Assembly: GCF_963678635.1 (NCBI RefSeq)
Contig: NC_087068.1
Coordinates: forward strand, 58,947,896-59,011,895
Length of the DNA: 64,000 nt
DNA from: Symsagittifera roscoffensis
Taxonomy: Eukaryota > Xenacoelomorpha > Acoela > Convolutidae
Direction of reading: 5' to 3'
Shown: positions 12,791 through 23,300 of the stretch, piece by piece
How the letters are laid out: each line of letters starts with the position of its first letter
Position numbering within the stretch: the stretch's first letter is position 1
Position numbers and translations under genes: made by a program
Notes under the pieces: generated by a model
The model's database searches: none
What the model was told of the DNA's origin: nothing
The model's input: only the letters and a program-made list of their open reading frames with translations

Positions 12791-14491
12791 AACATATTAC
12801 TGAAAAATGCATGTTCTGAACCATCTTTCTGAACAGATTAAGCAAATCAGTCATTTACTATGATATGGAGACTCAGCACATTATGTAGACGAAAATTAGC
12901 TTCTGTTTTATAATGTTTTTTTTTCGCTTTTCCATTTCGTACTTCAGTTGTAACTTCGTTAAAAGTTTTGTTTGCTATTTTTTACCATCATGGTGCTCTC
13001 TTCCTATAATTGCTCCGATTCGCCTCTGTGTAAATAATGGATGAAACTTTGATAGAATATAGCCGGGTTAAAAATATAAGAGTTTATTTCAAGGCGCTTG
13101 TTCAGCCATTTAATCAGAGGGTGCTTTAGAAGTGTTCTTGTTGCCAAAAGTCCCCGTAAACAGTAGCAGTTTGTAAGTTGAACATAAAATATCCGTTGGA
13201 AATCTAAGGTATTATTCAAGGCATTAACAAAGTTTTCAGTTCTTTTTATTTTGCGTGGTAAAATAAACCTATATAAGGGCTCAGTTGAGATCCTTAGCTT
13301 TCCAACGAAAGTTTTTAATTCCAACGTTTCAAACCGATTCTTATGTTAACGGGGGATTTTAGGCACTAAGAACAGCTCTCTCACGCCCTCTGATTATATG
13401 ACCAAACGCCTTGGAAACAACTTTGTACGGTTATTTTTCGGTTGTATTCTATAAAACAGTTTGATCCATCATATGGCAAAGTTTCATCCGTCATTTTATT
13501 GTAGTTGAAGGGAAAACAGCCCAAGCGTGGAAACGATTTAGCTTATTTCATTGCTTGAAAACTAAAAGTTGCAGTTTCTGTGTCCCGTAACTGTACCATT
13601 ACAATTCAATTCAAAATTCAATTTTGGTTCCAGGAAAGGAATAAGTCATATTGTCCAAATAAGAGTTTTAAACGCATTTGATTACGTAAGTGAATGATGA
13701 ATTAAATTTGCGCTGTTCGCTTGTCTTGATTTACTGGTAGGGGTACATACTTCGCTTGCCTACCACACGCCCATATCATTTCATATCATTTAGTTTGAGT
13801 GCGCATCACTCGAAATAAAAGAATCTGAGGGATATTTGTACCTCTTCGAAGATATTGACGCCAGTAGCTCAAATGAAAAGAGATATTTAATCGGCGATTT
13901 TTGTTCATACAGTTTTAGACACACATTTCTGGCGATCAGTCAATTTGCTAGACTAAAACATATGCCTTTTCATCCACTTATTAATGATGCTCATTGCGTA
14001 GGCGCACAATTTTTAATTTTGAAAATTAATCCGAATTTCGACGCTTTCAAATATATAGTGCATTTCTTTTGTTAGCTGCACTATCGAAAAACAAAAGTGT
14101 AAAGGTCGCGAAAAAGGTAATCAACAGCCAGTTTCGAAAGTGGGTTTTAGTTTTTTAGATTTCCTAGCGGAGTAGAACAAATTACCTTTTTATCCATTTT
14201 TCTCAATTTGGGTTACTTTTTACCAAAAGAGTGTCAATTTTAGAGGCTCTCGAAACCCGAAGGTTTTAAGGAGGAGTTGAAATTTGTTTAAAAAACAAGG
14301 CAGTTTTTTTTGTTCCGTTGCATTGAACTTCCCTTGCAGTAAATCTCGCGTAGTTTTTGAAATGCATGCTTTGTTGCATGCATAATTAGCGTGCTTACGT
14401 TTAGGTTATTACATTACATATTATTACATGCAATTGTGCATTTTAGGCTCCATTTTGTCTCTTTTTTGCTTGTTATTGGTTATTGTTGGCG

Positions 14492-14516
14492 CCAGTGGCC
14501 CACGTGTGTCCACTGG
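14492..14516. other. Short palindrome / hairpin
   Basis: CCAGTGG (14492-14498) and CCACTGG (14510-14516) form a perfect 7-bp stem around an 11-nt loop containing CACGTG. It is intronic; the function is unknown and it may be part of a decayed tRNA-like repeat, since GGTTCAATTC follows at about 14,540. Confidence 0.5.
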
Positions 14517-14994
14517 GAAACATGAATTTCCGAGGACTGAGGTTCAATTCATGTAGAATTCATTCATGTTTTTTCTTATCTTTGGCTAGTATTTGCGAAA
14601 TGCATTTTAGCCTCTGTACAGGAGACGTTTTTGAACAAAATAAAACCTTAATATTATAACATTTTTTGGTTGTAGCTCAACATATAATAATAAGTTTGGT
14701 TTTCAGATCATGATAATTGTTCAATTCATATTCTTCGCGTCTATTTAGAAATTTTTACTGAATTTTATTCAAAAGATGTGAGCTTTAAATTAAGAGAAAG
14801 GTTAATGCCGCGTTATCTAGCCGTTTCTAGCTCTATATTTACTGTTTTCTTTCCATGGAAAAGGTTGCTCGAGTTCTGAGCTCAATTTAGTTTCGGTTAG
14901 GTTGTGGTTGGTTCGATTTAACTGTCCCGTTGCATTAAATTGTACAAAGAATGAGGTGGAAAATAATGAATTGGAAGTGGTTATTTTGTTTCAG

Positions 14995-15282
14995 GATCTG
15001 AACAAAGACGTGGTGGTGATTCTGAACAAAATCGACCTGGTTCCTCCGGAAGTGTCGATCGCGTGGAAGCACTACCTCCACAACAAATTCCCACAACTAC
15101 ATATCGTCCTCTACACCAACGACCCTCAGAACTTCGTACCCTACCTGGCCGATTCTCAGGGGGATAATTGCAGCGTGGCTGAAAAGGGCAAAAGGATGGA
15201 TATTTCTGTGTTTGGGAAAATTAAAACTGCGAGGAGGAAGCCGACGGCCAAGTGCAATTACGCACCGCCTATTGGACTGCAG
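14995..15282 (+). CDS. GNL1: GNL1-like GTPase, exon with the G4 (NKxD) motif
   Basis: A 96-codon exon, fully open. It begins DLNKDVVVILNKIDLVPPE, where NKID is the guanine-specificity G4 motif, followed by the typical AWKHYLHNKFPQLHIVLYT stretch. The acceptor is TTTCAG before 14,995 and the donor CAG|GTAACA after 15,282; both ends are phase 0. The second half (KGKRMDISVFGKIKTARRK) is basic, as in the family's inter-motif insert. The join with the exon at 7,717-7,858 is in frame and reproduces the family order. In this family the P-loop (G1) follows later, because the motifs are circularly permuted. Confidence 0.94.
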
Positions 15283-16540
15283 GTAACATGATGCTCAACA
15301 GTAACAAGATACTCTACTCCTCATACTCTGTCCAATTCGCCGTTCAATTAAAATTCAATTGCTTTTGTTGAGAAGAAGCTTTTATTTACCAATTGAACAT
15401 AATCATCAATCTCAAATGACTTTGTGCCTAGTTGAAAACGGTAATCAGAAAGCTGTAATCGAAACTTGAAACTTACTGCATTGTCTAGGATGAGTGGGCG
15501 TTCACAAAGAGTACAGGATTGTTGAATGAATTACCACCCAAAAATTGTGTTGAAATAAATAGAGGTTTCATGGTCACAAGTTCAAAGCATATGTCGATTA
15601 GTGGGAATGATAGTAGATTACAACTCCACGGTTGATTTCAATTAAGATACAATCAATCCTCCTCTCCTCCTAAAATATAACCCAGCATCCCATAGAAAAA
15701 CAGATATATGCAAGATGAATTTCTTCATTATCAGGTCAAGGGTCAACGGGATGTGTCTTTTGTATAAATGTGATAAGTTTCTTCTAAGTTCAGTTTTCAA
15801 AAAATAGAAAACTGATAAGGTTTTCGTTTGGTTCTGTTCTACAATTTATACAGAATATTCATCTGATTACTTACCTATTGTTGCGAGATTTTAAATGTCT
15901 CAATCATAGTATTGTCATCGCTATCGCTGCATTTTACAAAATCGCGTTTTCATAATTGCAGCGTTTGAACTATCGCTTGCAGAGTTTTTGCTATCGATTT
16001 GGAAAAATGTAAGTTTTTGGTCGTAAAAATTACTTTTTAAGTTTTGTTTGGTGGCCTAAAAAGTAAAAAAAAAAGTAAGTACAGAAACATTCAATTTTCT
16101 TCTTAAGCTTAAACCAGCTGCCTATTTTCCCTGCGCATTTTCGCAGACTTTTTCAGCACAAACTCCTTTTTATGGTTGCTCTCGAAAAAATTTAAACCGT
16201 TTTTAGGATAAATCATGGAAAAATTATATTTTTTGTTCACCTGTTTGTTACTTAATTAAGAGCGAAAAAATTCTAAACAAAAACTATGACGAGAACTTTC
16301 TTTTCAACCCAAGTCGCAAATAAAAATGTTTATTACTCAAGCATAGCTTGTGTTATAGTATGAACTCTCTTTTTTTTCCCAAGCTAAGTCGCAAATATTG
16401 TTGCGATGCAATTGTTGCGACAAAATGTGTTTATTTTGAAACAGTTCATTTTGATCCAGCTTTTAAGTACAGCTAATCCTAAGGATAGTAACACAGACTA
16501 TTATGTTACAAATAGCACTTTAGCTTCCAGGTATCATGGA

Positions 16541-16592
16541 TATGCGTAGAGGTAAGGAAGGAGACCAGTAACAAAATAAGAGGGTTCGAACC
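16541..16592 (+). repeat. tRNA-like A/B box pair (SINE-type)
   Basis: TGCGTAGAGGTAAGG (about 16,543) resembles an internal A box. GGTTCGAACC (16583-16592) is a perfect B box about 40 bp downstream. There is no foldable acceptor stem, so this is a tRNA-derived SINE head or tRNA pseudogene rather than a working tRNA. Confidence 0.5.
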
Positions 16593-16995
16593 TGGGCAGG
16601 GTCGGATGTTTTAATGAACTTCATCGTATACTAGTTAAAATGCGTCCGCTCTATAAATTGAGGCATGTTAGTTGGTAAATTTTTTTTTTCTAATTGACTG
16701 GTACTCTTAATGCGTCATAATTGGCTTGCGTAACCTAAGAAATTTTGTAGACTCAAAGTTTTCCTTATTCATTTTTTCCCAGTAGCGTTATCGGTCATAT
16801 TTTTGCTCGTGTATGCGATGTGCAATTTCGCATCTGTGTTAAAAGTTTTGTTGTTGTTGTTTCTAGCCGAACTCTCAAATGAAAGTGCTCATTTGGCTGA
16901 CGTTCGCCATAATCGCGATCTGTAGCATTGAAAATTTCATAGTATCTGTTCTTTGCTTTATTTGTGGCTCGTGTCAGTGAATCGCTAAACATTCG

Positions 16996-17050
16996 TAGCT
17001 GAGTGATTAGTGCATGAGATTCGTCATCTCAGGTCGCAGGATCGAATCAT
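16996..17050 (+). repeat. tRNA-like A/B box pair (SINE-type)
   Basis: TAGCTGAGTGATTAG (16996) resembles an A box. TGAGATTCGTCATCTCA forms an anticodon-arm-like stem and loop. GGATCGAATCAT (17039) is a degenerate B box. Similar in design to the minus-strand copy at 61.0-61.1 kb, which suggests one tRNA-derived SINE family. Confidence 0.55.
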
Positions 17051-17419
17051 ACCCGTAGCGCAATTCGAGGCTTAATTCAACTTTTCTTATTTCATTTTAT
17101 AGAGCTGCTTTTTTGTCGGTTTCTCGTTAGTGTTTGCGAAATGCAGCCTTGCATCTGTAAAGAAAATTGTTGTTATTGTTGATTCAACTTCGCGGCATCC
17201 ACCGACCGAAGTCAGGGGATAGAAGTTCAGAATAGAAGGGCGTACTTGGTAAGGGGGAAGAGAGTGAGTGTGGAAAAAACTTTTAGACGGAAAAAAGTTG
17301 ATGAGTGGTGACGGAAAAACTCATGAGGGGTGACGGAAAAAAGTTGATGACGAGAACGATAAGTGGAAATAAAAAAAATCATAATCTAAGAAGTTAAGTG
17401 GTTTTTGACGTTAAGTGTT

Positions 17420-18618
17420 TCGGCTTCACTGTGCATGTGGGCAGTGGAACTCATGAGGGGTAAACCATTAAAAACACGGAGAGCTTGATTTTGGAAAGGC
17501 TTTGAACCTGCTAAGGGTTTGTGGACTCTCCTACGACTAGCCTTGTCAGCGGACTTTTTGCAGTAAATGACAAAATACGGGTCGGGTCAAAAATAAAGTC
17601 GAAAATTTTTTTGGATTTTTGCTCTACGGGAGAGACTCATTGTTTAAAAATACAGTGGGTATTTTAATGTGGTCTGTGTTGTAAAAAAAAAGGGTTTCTG
17701 ATTCTTTACAGGACGCAAAATTTAGTCTATGAGAAGTAAAAAAAAAACGTACAGATGTTTCAGGTGGCCGTTTTCCGCGTTTGATGTTTTCGTGTTATCA
17801 GAGCTTGCGAACTGGGGAACTCAGCAGCGAATTTTTGAGAACATGACTGTTCTCGATTACAAATGGTATTTTGACGCCCATTTAATTAATTGCTGAGCTA
17901 ACGCGCCAGCCATGTTGGGGTGGTGTGTCAAGAAATAGTTTCACGAGTATACGGTAACACAGTATGTCGAAAGCTTTTGAAAGGTTTAGTGTTGAAAGGA
18001 CAACGACTAAGGGGAATTCAGATTAAAATGGTCTGTGACGCAATGTTCAAGGGTTGACAGCGCAGTGGTGGTGAAGTGAAGTGAGTAGGAACTATGTTGA
18101 TGCTTGGCATTAGGTAGATGTTAAGTGAAAATGGATGATTGAGCCTCTAAAATTTCAATTGCTGGGCAAAGAAGTGATATAGGCCTGCACTGTGCATGTG
18201 GCTTCACTGTGCATAAGCTCAGTGGACCTCATGTAGGGGTGAATCAGTAATTACACCTAGAACTTGATTTTGGGTTTTTGCTTGCGATTTTTTGACGTGT
18301 TACTGGCAGCGTTGTGCCAAGCAGGAGAGGCGTTGAACCTGCTAATGTTTCAGGACTCCTTTCCTTCGCCTAGCCGTGTCAGCAGACTTTTTGCAGTGAA
18401 TGGCAAAAAAAATTCGGGCCAAAGAAAAGTTGAAAATTTTGGCGTTTTTGCTGAGCGGGAGAGACTCATTGTTCAATTATACAGTGGGCATTTTAAGATA
18501 GCCTTTGTTGTAAGAAGAAAAAGGGTTACTGATTCTTTACAGGACGCAAAATTTAGTCCATGAGAAGTAAAAAAAAAACGTACAGATGTCTCAAATAGCC
18601 GTTTTCCGCGTTTGAGTA
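17420..18618 (+). repeat. Diverged ~400-bp direct repeat, two copies
   Basis: Copies at about 17,420-17,785 and 18,190-18,618 share, in order, GGCTTCACTGTGCAT, TTGAACCTGCTAA, GACTTTTTGCAGT, GGGAGAGACTCATTGTT, TACAGTGGG, TTCTTTACAGGACGCAAAAT and a GTTTTCCGCGTTTGA end. The second copy has an extra ~60 bp near its start. Not coding. Confidence 0.8.
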
Positions 18619-18719
18619 GGAACTATTAACGTACAGATTTTTCTGGCATAACTGGCTTCTAAGCGATTTCAAATAGAAAAGCCAGCATGGCCTTAGGAAA
18701 ATTTCATTTCTGAACATGT

Positions 18720-19270
18720 AACAGTTTTTGGAGAACTTTTCCATTTTTCTCAACATTTACCCTGCCAAACACCTCATTTTAAGGGTTTTATCGTAGAAAC
18801 AGAGAATGTTCTCTGCATAAGTCGCTACTCCCTAAGGTAGAGAAATCAGTATGTATAGCGGAAGTCCAGCTTTTGTCCGTTTTAGTGTAGTTTGTCAATT
18901 TTATCGAAAATTATCCTGCCAAATTTGAGGTTTAGGGTTCAATCGACAGAACAAATTTTGAAGATTTGCTCTTTATTTGAGGCCTTCCCCTGCTTTAATA
19001 GAGAAGACACAAGGGATACTGGAAAAGTCAAATTTAAAATTTTGTGACAGTTTCGAAACTTTTTGTCGAAAACTCTCCAGCTAAATCTGAGATTAAGACT
19101 TCATTTGAGAGAAAGAGTAGCATGAATCTACCCTGGTCAGCGTCAAATCTGTTATCTAAGCAAAAAAAATTTTTTGTTTTGGGTAAAGTCCGTTTTCTTT
19201 CCACATCAATGAAACATATTCGAAAGAAAGTTCAGGTCGTTACCTGCAGTTTCGGTTGGGCCAGTAATGT
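18720..19270. repeat. Degenerate repeat related to 440-1,240
   Basis: Blocks with TCCTGCCAAATTTGAGG, GTTCAATCGACAGAACA and a CTCTGCATAAGTCGCTAC phrase match the design of the repeats near the left end of the window, at low identity. Intronic, non-coding. Confidence 0.45.
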
Positions 19271-20208
19271 TTGACCATCTACAAGAGCACATGGCGCAGC
19301 CTCTCAATCTTTAGGTCCGCTGTTGAATCCGGCCCGTAAAAAGTTTTTGTTTTTCAAGACCTCTTATAGCCTTTTCTTTCCTTTTCTTATTTCTTGGACA
19401 AAGTTGGAGGGGCTAGAAGAGTTCTTTTTCCGTGGTGAAATTGTTCACCGTGAAGATTCTGTCGTCTTATTTTTGAATAAATATGAAAAATTCAGTGATT
19501 TAGTGAATCAAGCAGAGAAAGATTTAAGCAAAGAAAAATTAAAATAAAAAAAAGAATTTAAACACAATCATTTAGAAGGAAAAATATTTACATTGCGCCG
19601 GTGCCACTCAATTTCATGGTTGAATAATTCAATTTCCCGAATGCAAGCTCTCGTTTTTGAGAAATAGCTGATTGAAAATACAATTCAAAATACTTTGAAA
19701 GATATTTCAATGTTCAGATAAAATTGAATTATATTATTTTTTGTGGACAATTTAGTTTTTGCCAGAAATGTTTAATTTGAAGTCAATGTTTTTGTTTGTC
19801 GCAGACAATTGTAATGTTCTTTTGGATCTGTTTGGTCATCACTGGATAAAATTAGATTTTAAAACTTTTTTCCAACTGAAATATTCTTTTGGATAAATTT
19901 TTGATAATTGCATCCTGTTTTTGATCAGGTATTGGCCTGTGCTAAGCGCACGTTTTGCGGAGAAGGACTTGACCTCTGTGTTTAATTGCAGTTCGGTTTC
20001 AGTAGTTTTGTTTTTCTTTTCATTGTATCACCCATACAACGTATAAATATAAATCTACTGTAATCTACTGTTTTGTTTAATTAGTTAAGATGTTACAAGT
20101 GTGTTAAAAAATTACGAGATAGCAAGTTCTGTGGTCTGCATGTTCTCAATAAATTCGATTTGGGAAATGAATCCATTGTTTTTCACTGAGGTTTGATCCT
20201 GTTTGCAG

Positions 20209-20371
20209 GAGTTGTTGTCTGCATGTGAGAAGTGTATTCGGAACAACAAGAACAAAGGGAAGCGGGACTTTGACTTCACAGCGTGGCAGTACAAAGTGTC
20301 GAAACAGCTGAGCAGAAACTACGACTACAGAGAAGCCACCATGTGTGCCGCTGACCAAAGACTCACCATAG
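20209..20371 (+). CDS. GNL1: GNL1-like GTPase, exon before the P-loop
   Basis: Encodes ELLSACEKCIRNNK, then DFDFTAWQYKVSKQL, and ends ...DQRLTIG split by a phase-1 intron. In GNL1 proteins a VTIG segment leads directly into the P-loop (GxPNxGKS), so the next exon should start with that motif. The acceptor is GTTTGCAG and the donor ATAG|GTGAAC after 20,371. Frame and phase agree with the exon ending at 15,282. I could not find the P-loop exon or any later GNL1 exon to the right within this window. The intron instead enters a huge minisatellite 25 bp after the donor and then a scaffold gap. Confidence 0.9.
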
Positions 20372-20396
20372 GTGAACAAACATCTTATTCGGTCCC

Positions 20397-23300
20397 GGTC
20401 CCATTATAACTCAGTCACGTTTGTACGGGCTCCAGAGTTATCCGCCTCCTCAAGGTGGCACTGGCTACGCCAAAATGGAAATGCATGAAGTCACCCCTCC
20501 TCCACGGTCCCATTATAATTCAGTCACGTTTGTACGGGCTCCAGAGTTATCCGCCTCCTCAAGGTGGCACTGGCTACGCCAAAATGGAAATGCATGAAGT
20601 CACCCCTCCTCCACGGTCCCATTATAATTCAGTCACGTTTGTACGGGCTCCAGAGTTATCCGCCTCCTCAAGGTGGCACTGGCTACGCCGAAATGGAAAT
20701 GCATGAAGTCACCCCTCCTCCACGGTCCCATTATAATTCAGTCACGTTTGTACGGGCTCCAGAGTTATCCGCCTCCTCAAGGTGGCACTGGCTACGCCGA
20801 AATGGAAATGCATGAAGTCACCCCTCCTCCACGGTCCCATTATAATTCAGTCACGTTTGTACGGGCTCCAGAGTTATCCGCCTCCTCAAGGTGGCACTGG
20901 CTACGCCAAAATGGAAATGCATGAAGTCACCCCTCCTCCACGGTCCCATTATAATTCAGTCACGTTTGTACGGGCTCCAGAGTTATCCGCCTCCTCAAGG
21001 TGGCACTGGCTACGCCGAAATGGAAATGCATGAAGTCACCCCTCCTCCACGGTCCCATTATAATTCAGTCACGTTTGTACGGGCTCCAGAGTTATCCGCC
21101 TCCTCAAGGCGGCACTGGCTACGCCGAAATGGAAATGCATGAAGTCACCCCTCCTCCACGGTCCCATTATAATTCAGTCACGTTTGTACGGGCTCCAGAG
21201 TTATCCGCCTCCTCAAGGTGGCACTGGCTACGCCGAAATGGAAATGCATGAAGTCACCCCTCCTCCACGGTCCCATTATAATTCAGTCACGTTTGTACGG
21301 GCTCCAGAGTTATCAACCTCCTCAAGGTGGCACTGGCTACGCCGAAATGGAAATGCATGAAGTCACCCCTCCTCCACGGTCCCATTATAATTCAGTCACG
21401 TTTGTACGGGCTCCAGAGTTATCCGCCTCCTCAAGGTGGCACTGGCTACGCCGAAATGGAAATGCATGAAGTCACCCCTCCTCCACGGTCCCATTATAAT
21501 TCAGTCACGTTTGTACGGGCTCCAGAGTTATCCGCCTCCTCAAGGTGGCACTGGCTACGCCGAAATGGAAATACATGAAGTCACCCCTCCTCCACGGTCC
21601 CATTATAATTCAGTCACGTTTGTACGGGCTCCAGAGTTATCCGCCTCCTCAAGGTGGCACTGGCTACGCCGAAATGGAAATGCATGAAGTCACCCCTCCT
21701 CCACGGTCCCATTATAATTCAGTCACGTTTGTACGGGCTCCAGAGTTATCCGCCTCCTCAAGGTGGCACTGGCTACGCCAAAATGGAAATGCATGAAGTC
21801 ACCCCTCCTCCACGGTCCCATTATAATTCAGTCACGTTTGTACGGGCTCCAGAGTTATCCGCTTCCTCAAGGTGGCACTGGCTACGCCAAAATGGAAATG
21901 GATGAAGTCACCCCTCCTCCACGGTCCCATTATAATTCAGTCACATTTGTACGGGCTCCAGAGTTATCCGCCTCCTCAAGGTGGCACTGGCTACGCCAAA
22001 ATGGAAATGCATGAAGTCACCCCTCCTCCACGGTCCCATTATAATTCAGTCACATTTGTACGGGCTCCAGAGTTATCCGCCTCCTCAAGGTGGCACTGGC
22101 TACGCCAAAATGGAAATGGATGAAGTCACCCCTCCTCCTCGGTCCCATTATAATTCAGTCACATTTGTACGGGCTCCAGAGTTATCCGCCTCCTCAAGGT
22201 GGCACTGGCTACGCCAAAATGGAAATGCATGAAGTCACCCCTCCTCCACGGTCCCATTATATTTCAGTCACGTTTGTACGGGCTCCAGAGTTATCCGCCT
22301 CCTCAAGGTGGCACTGGCTACGCCAAAATGGAAATGGATGAAGTCACCCCTCCTCCACGGTCCCATTATAATTCAGTCACATTTGTACGGGCTCCAGAGT
22401 TATCCGCCTCCTCAAGGTGGCACTGGCTACGCCAAAATGGAAATGCATGAAGTCACCCCTCCTCCACGGTCCCATTATAATTCAGTCACATTTGTACGGG
22501 CTCCAGAGTTATCCGCCTCCTCAAGGTGGCACTGGCTACGCCAAAATGGAAATGGATGAAGTCACCCCTCCTCCACGGTCCCATTATAATTCAGTCACAT
22601 TTGTACGGGCTCCAGAGTTATCCGCCTCCTCAAGGTGGCACTGGCTACGCCAAAATGGAAATGCATGAAGTCACCCCTCCTCCACGGTCCCATTATAATT
22701 CAGTCACGTTTGTACGGGCTCCAGAGTTATCCGCCTCCTCAAGGTGGCACTGGCTACGCCAAAATGGAAATGGATGAAGTCACCCCTCCTCCACGGTCCC
22801 CTTATAATTCAGTCACGTTTGTACGGGCTCCAGAGTTATCCGCCTCCTCAAGGTGGCACTGGCTACGCCAAAATGGAAATGGATGAAGTCACCCCTCCTC
22901 CACGGTCCCATTATAATTCAGTCACGTTTGTACGGGCTCCAGAGTTATCCGCCTCCTCAAGGTGGCACTGGCTACGCCAAAATGGAAATGGATGAAGTCA
23001 CCCCTCCTCCACGGTCCCATTATAATTCAGTCACATTTGTACGGGCTCCAGAGTTATCCGCCTCCTCAAGGTGGCACTGGCTACGCCAAAATGGAAATGG
23101 ATGAAGTCACCCCTCCTCCACGGTCACATTATAATTCAGTCACGTTTGTACGGGCTCCAGAGTTATCCGCCTCCTCAAGGTGGCACTGGCTACGCCAAAA
23201 TGGAAATGGATGAAGTCACCCCTCCTCCACGGTCCCATTATAATTCAGTCACATTTGTACGGGCTCCAGAGTTATCCGCCTCCTCAAGGTGGCACTGGCT

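Larger units (their letters stand above)
7859..14994 (+). other. GNL1: GNL1 intron (7.1 kb)
   Basis: GT-AG intron between two in-phase GNL1 exons (phase 0). It contains degenerate repeats (8.99-9.68 kb), a decayed antisense Penelope-like element (10.15-12.8 kb), members of a dispersed family sharing 'cactatcgaaaaacaaaagtg' fragments (about 14.06 kb), and a short palindrome (14,492). The remaining open frames have no recognisable product. Confidence 0.85.
15283..20208 (+). other. GNL1: GNL1 intron (4.9 kb)
   Basis: Phase-0 GT-AG intron. It holds two tRNA-like promoter remnants (16.54 and 17.0 kb), a diverged ~400-bp direct repeat (17.42 and 18.19 kb) and repeats related to 440-1,240 (18.72-19.27 kb). 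The open frame at 19,323-19,547 (74 codons, Lys/Phe-rich) has no recognisable homologue; I regard it as chance. Confidence 0.85.

Noticed and set aside
13004-13324. 106-codon minus-strand frame near the Penelope fossil
   Set aside because: Could not be linked to RT, GIY-YIG or any known family; left unannotated.
19323-19547. 74-codon Lys/Phe-rich plus-strand frame
   Set aside because: Random-looking composition in AT-rich intron; no conserved motif.
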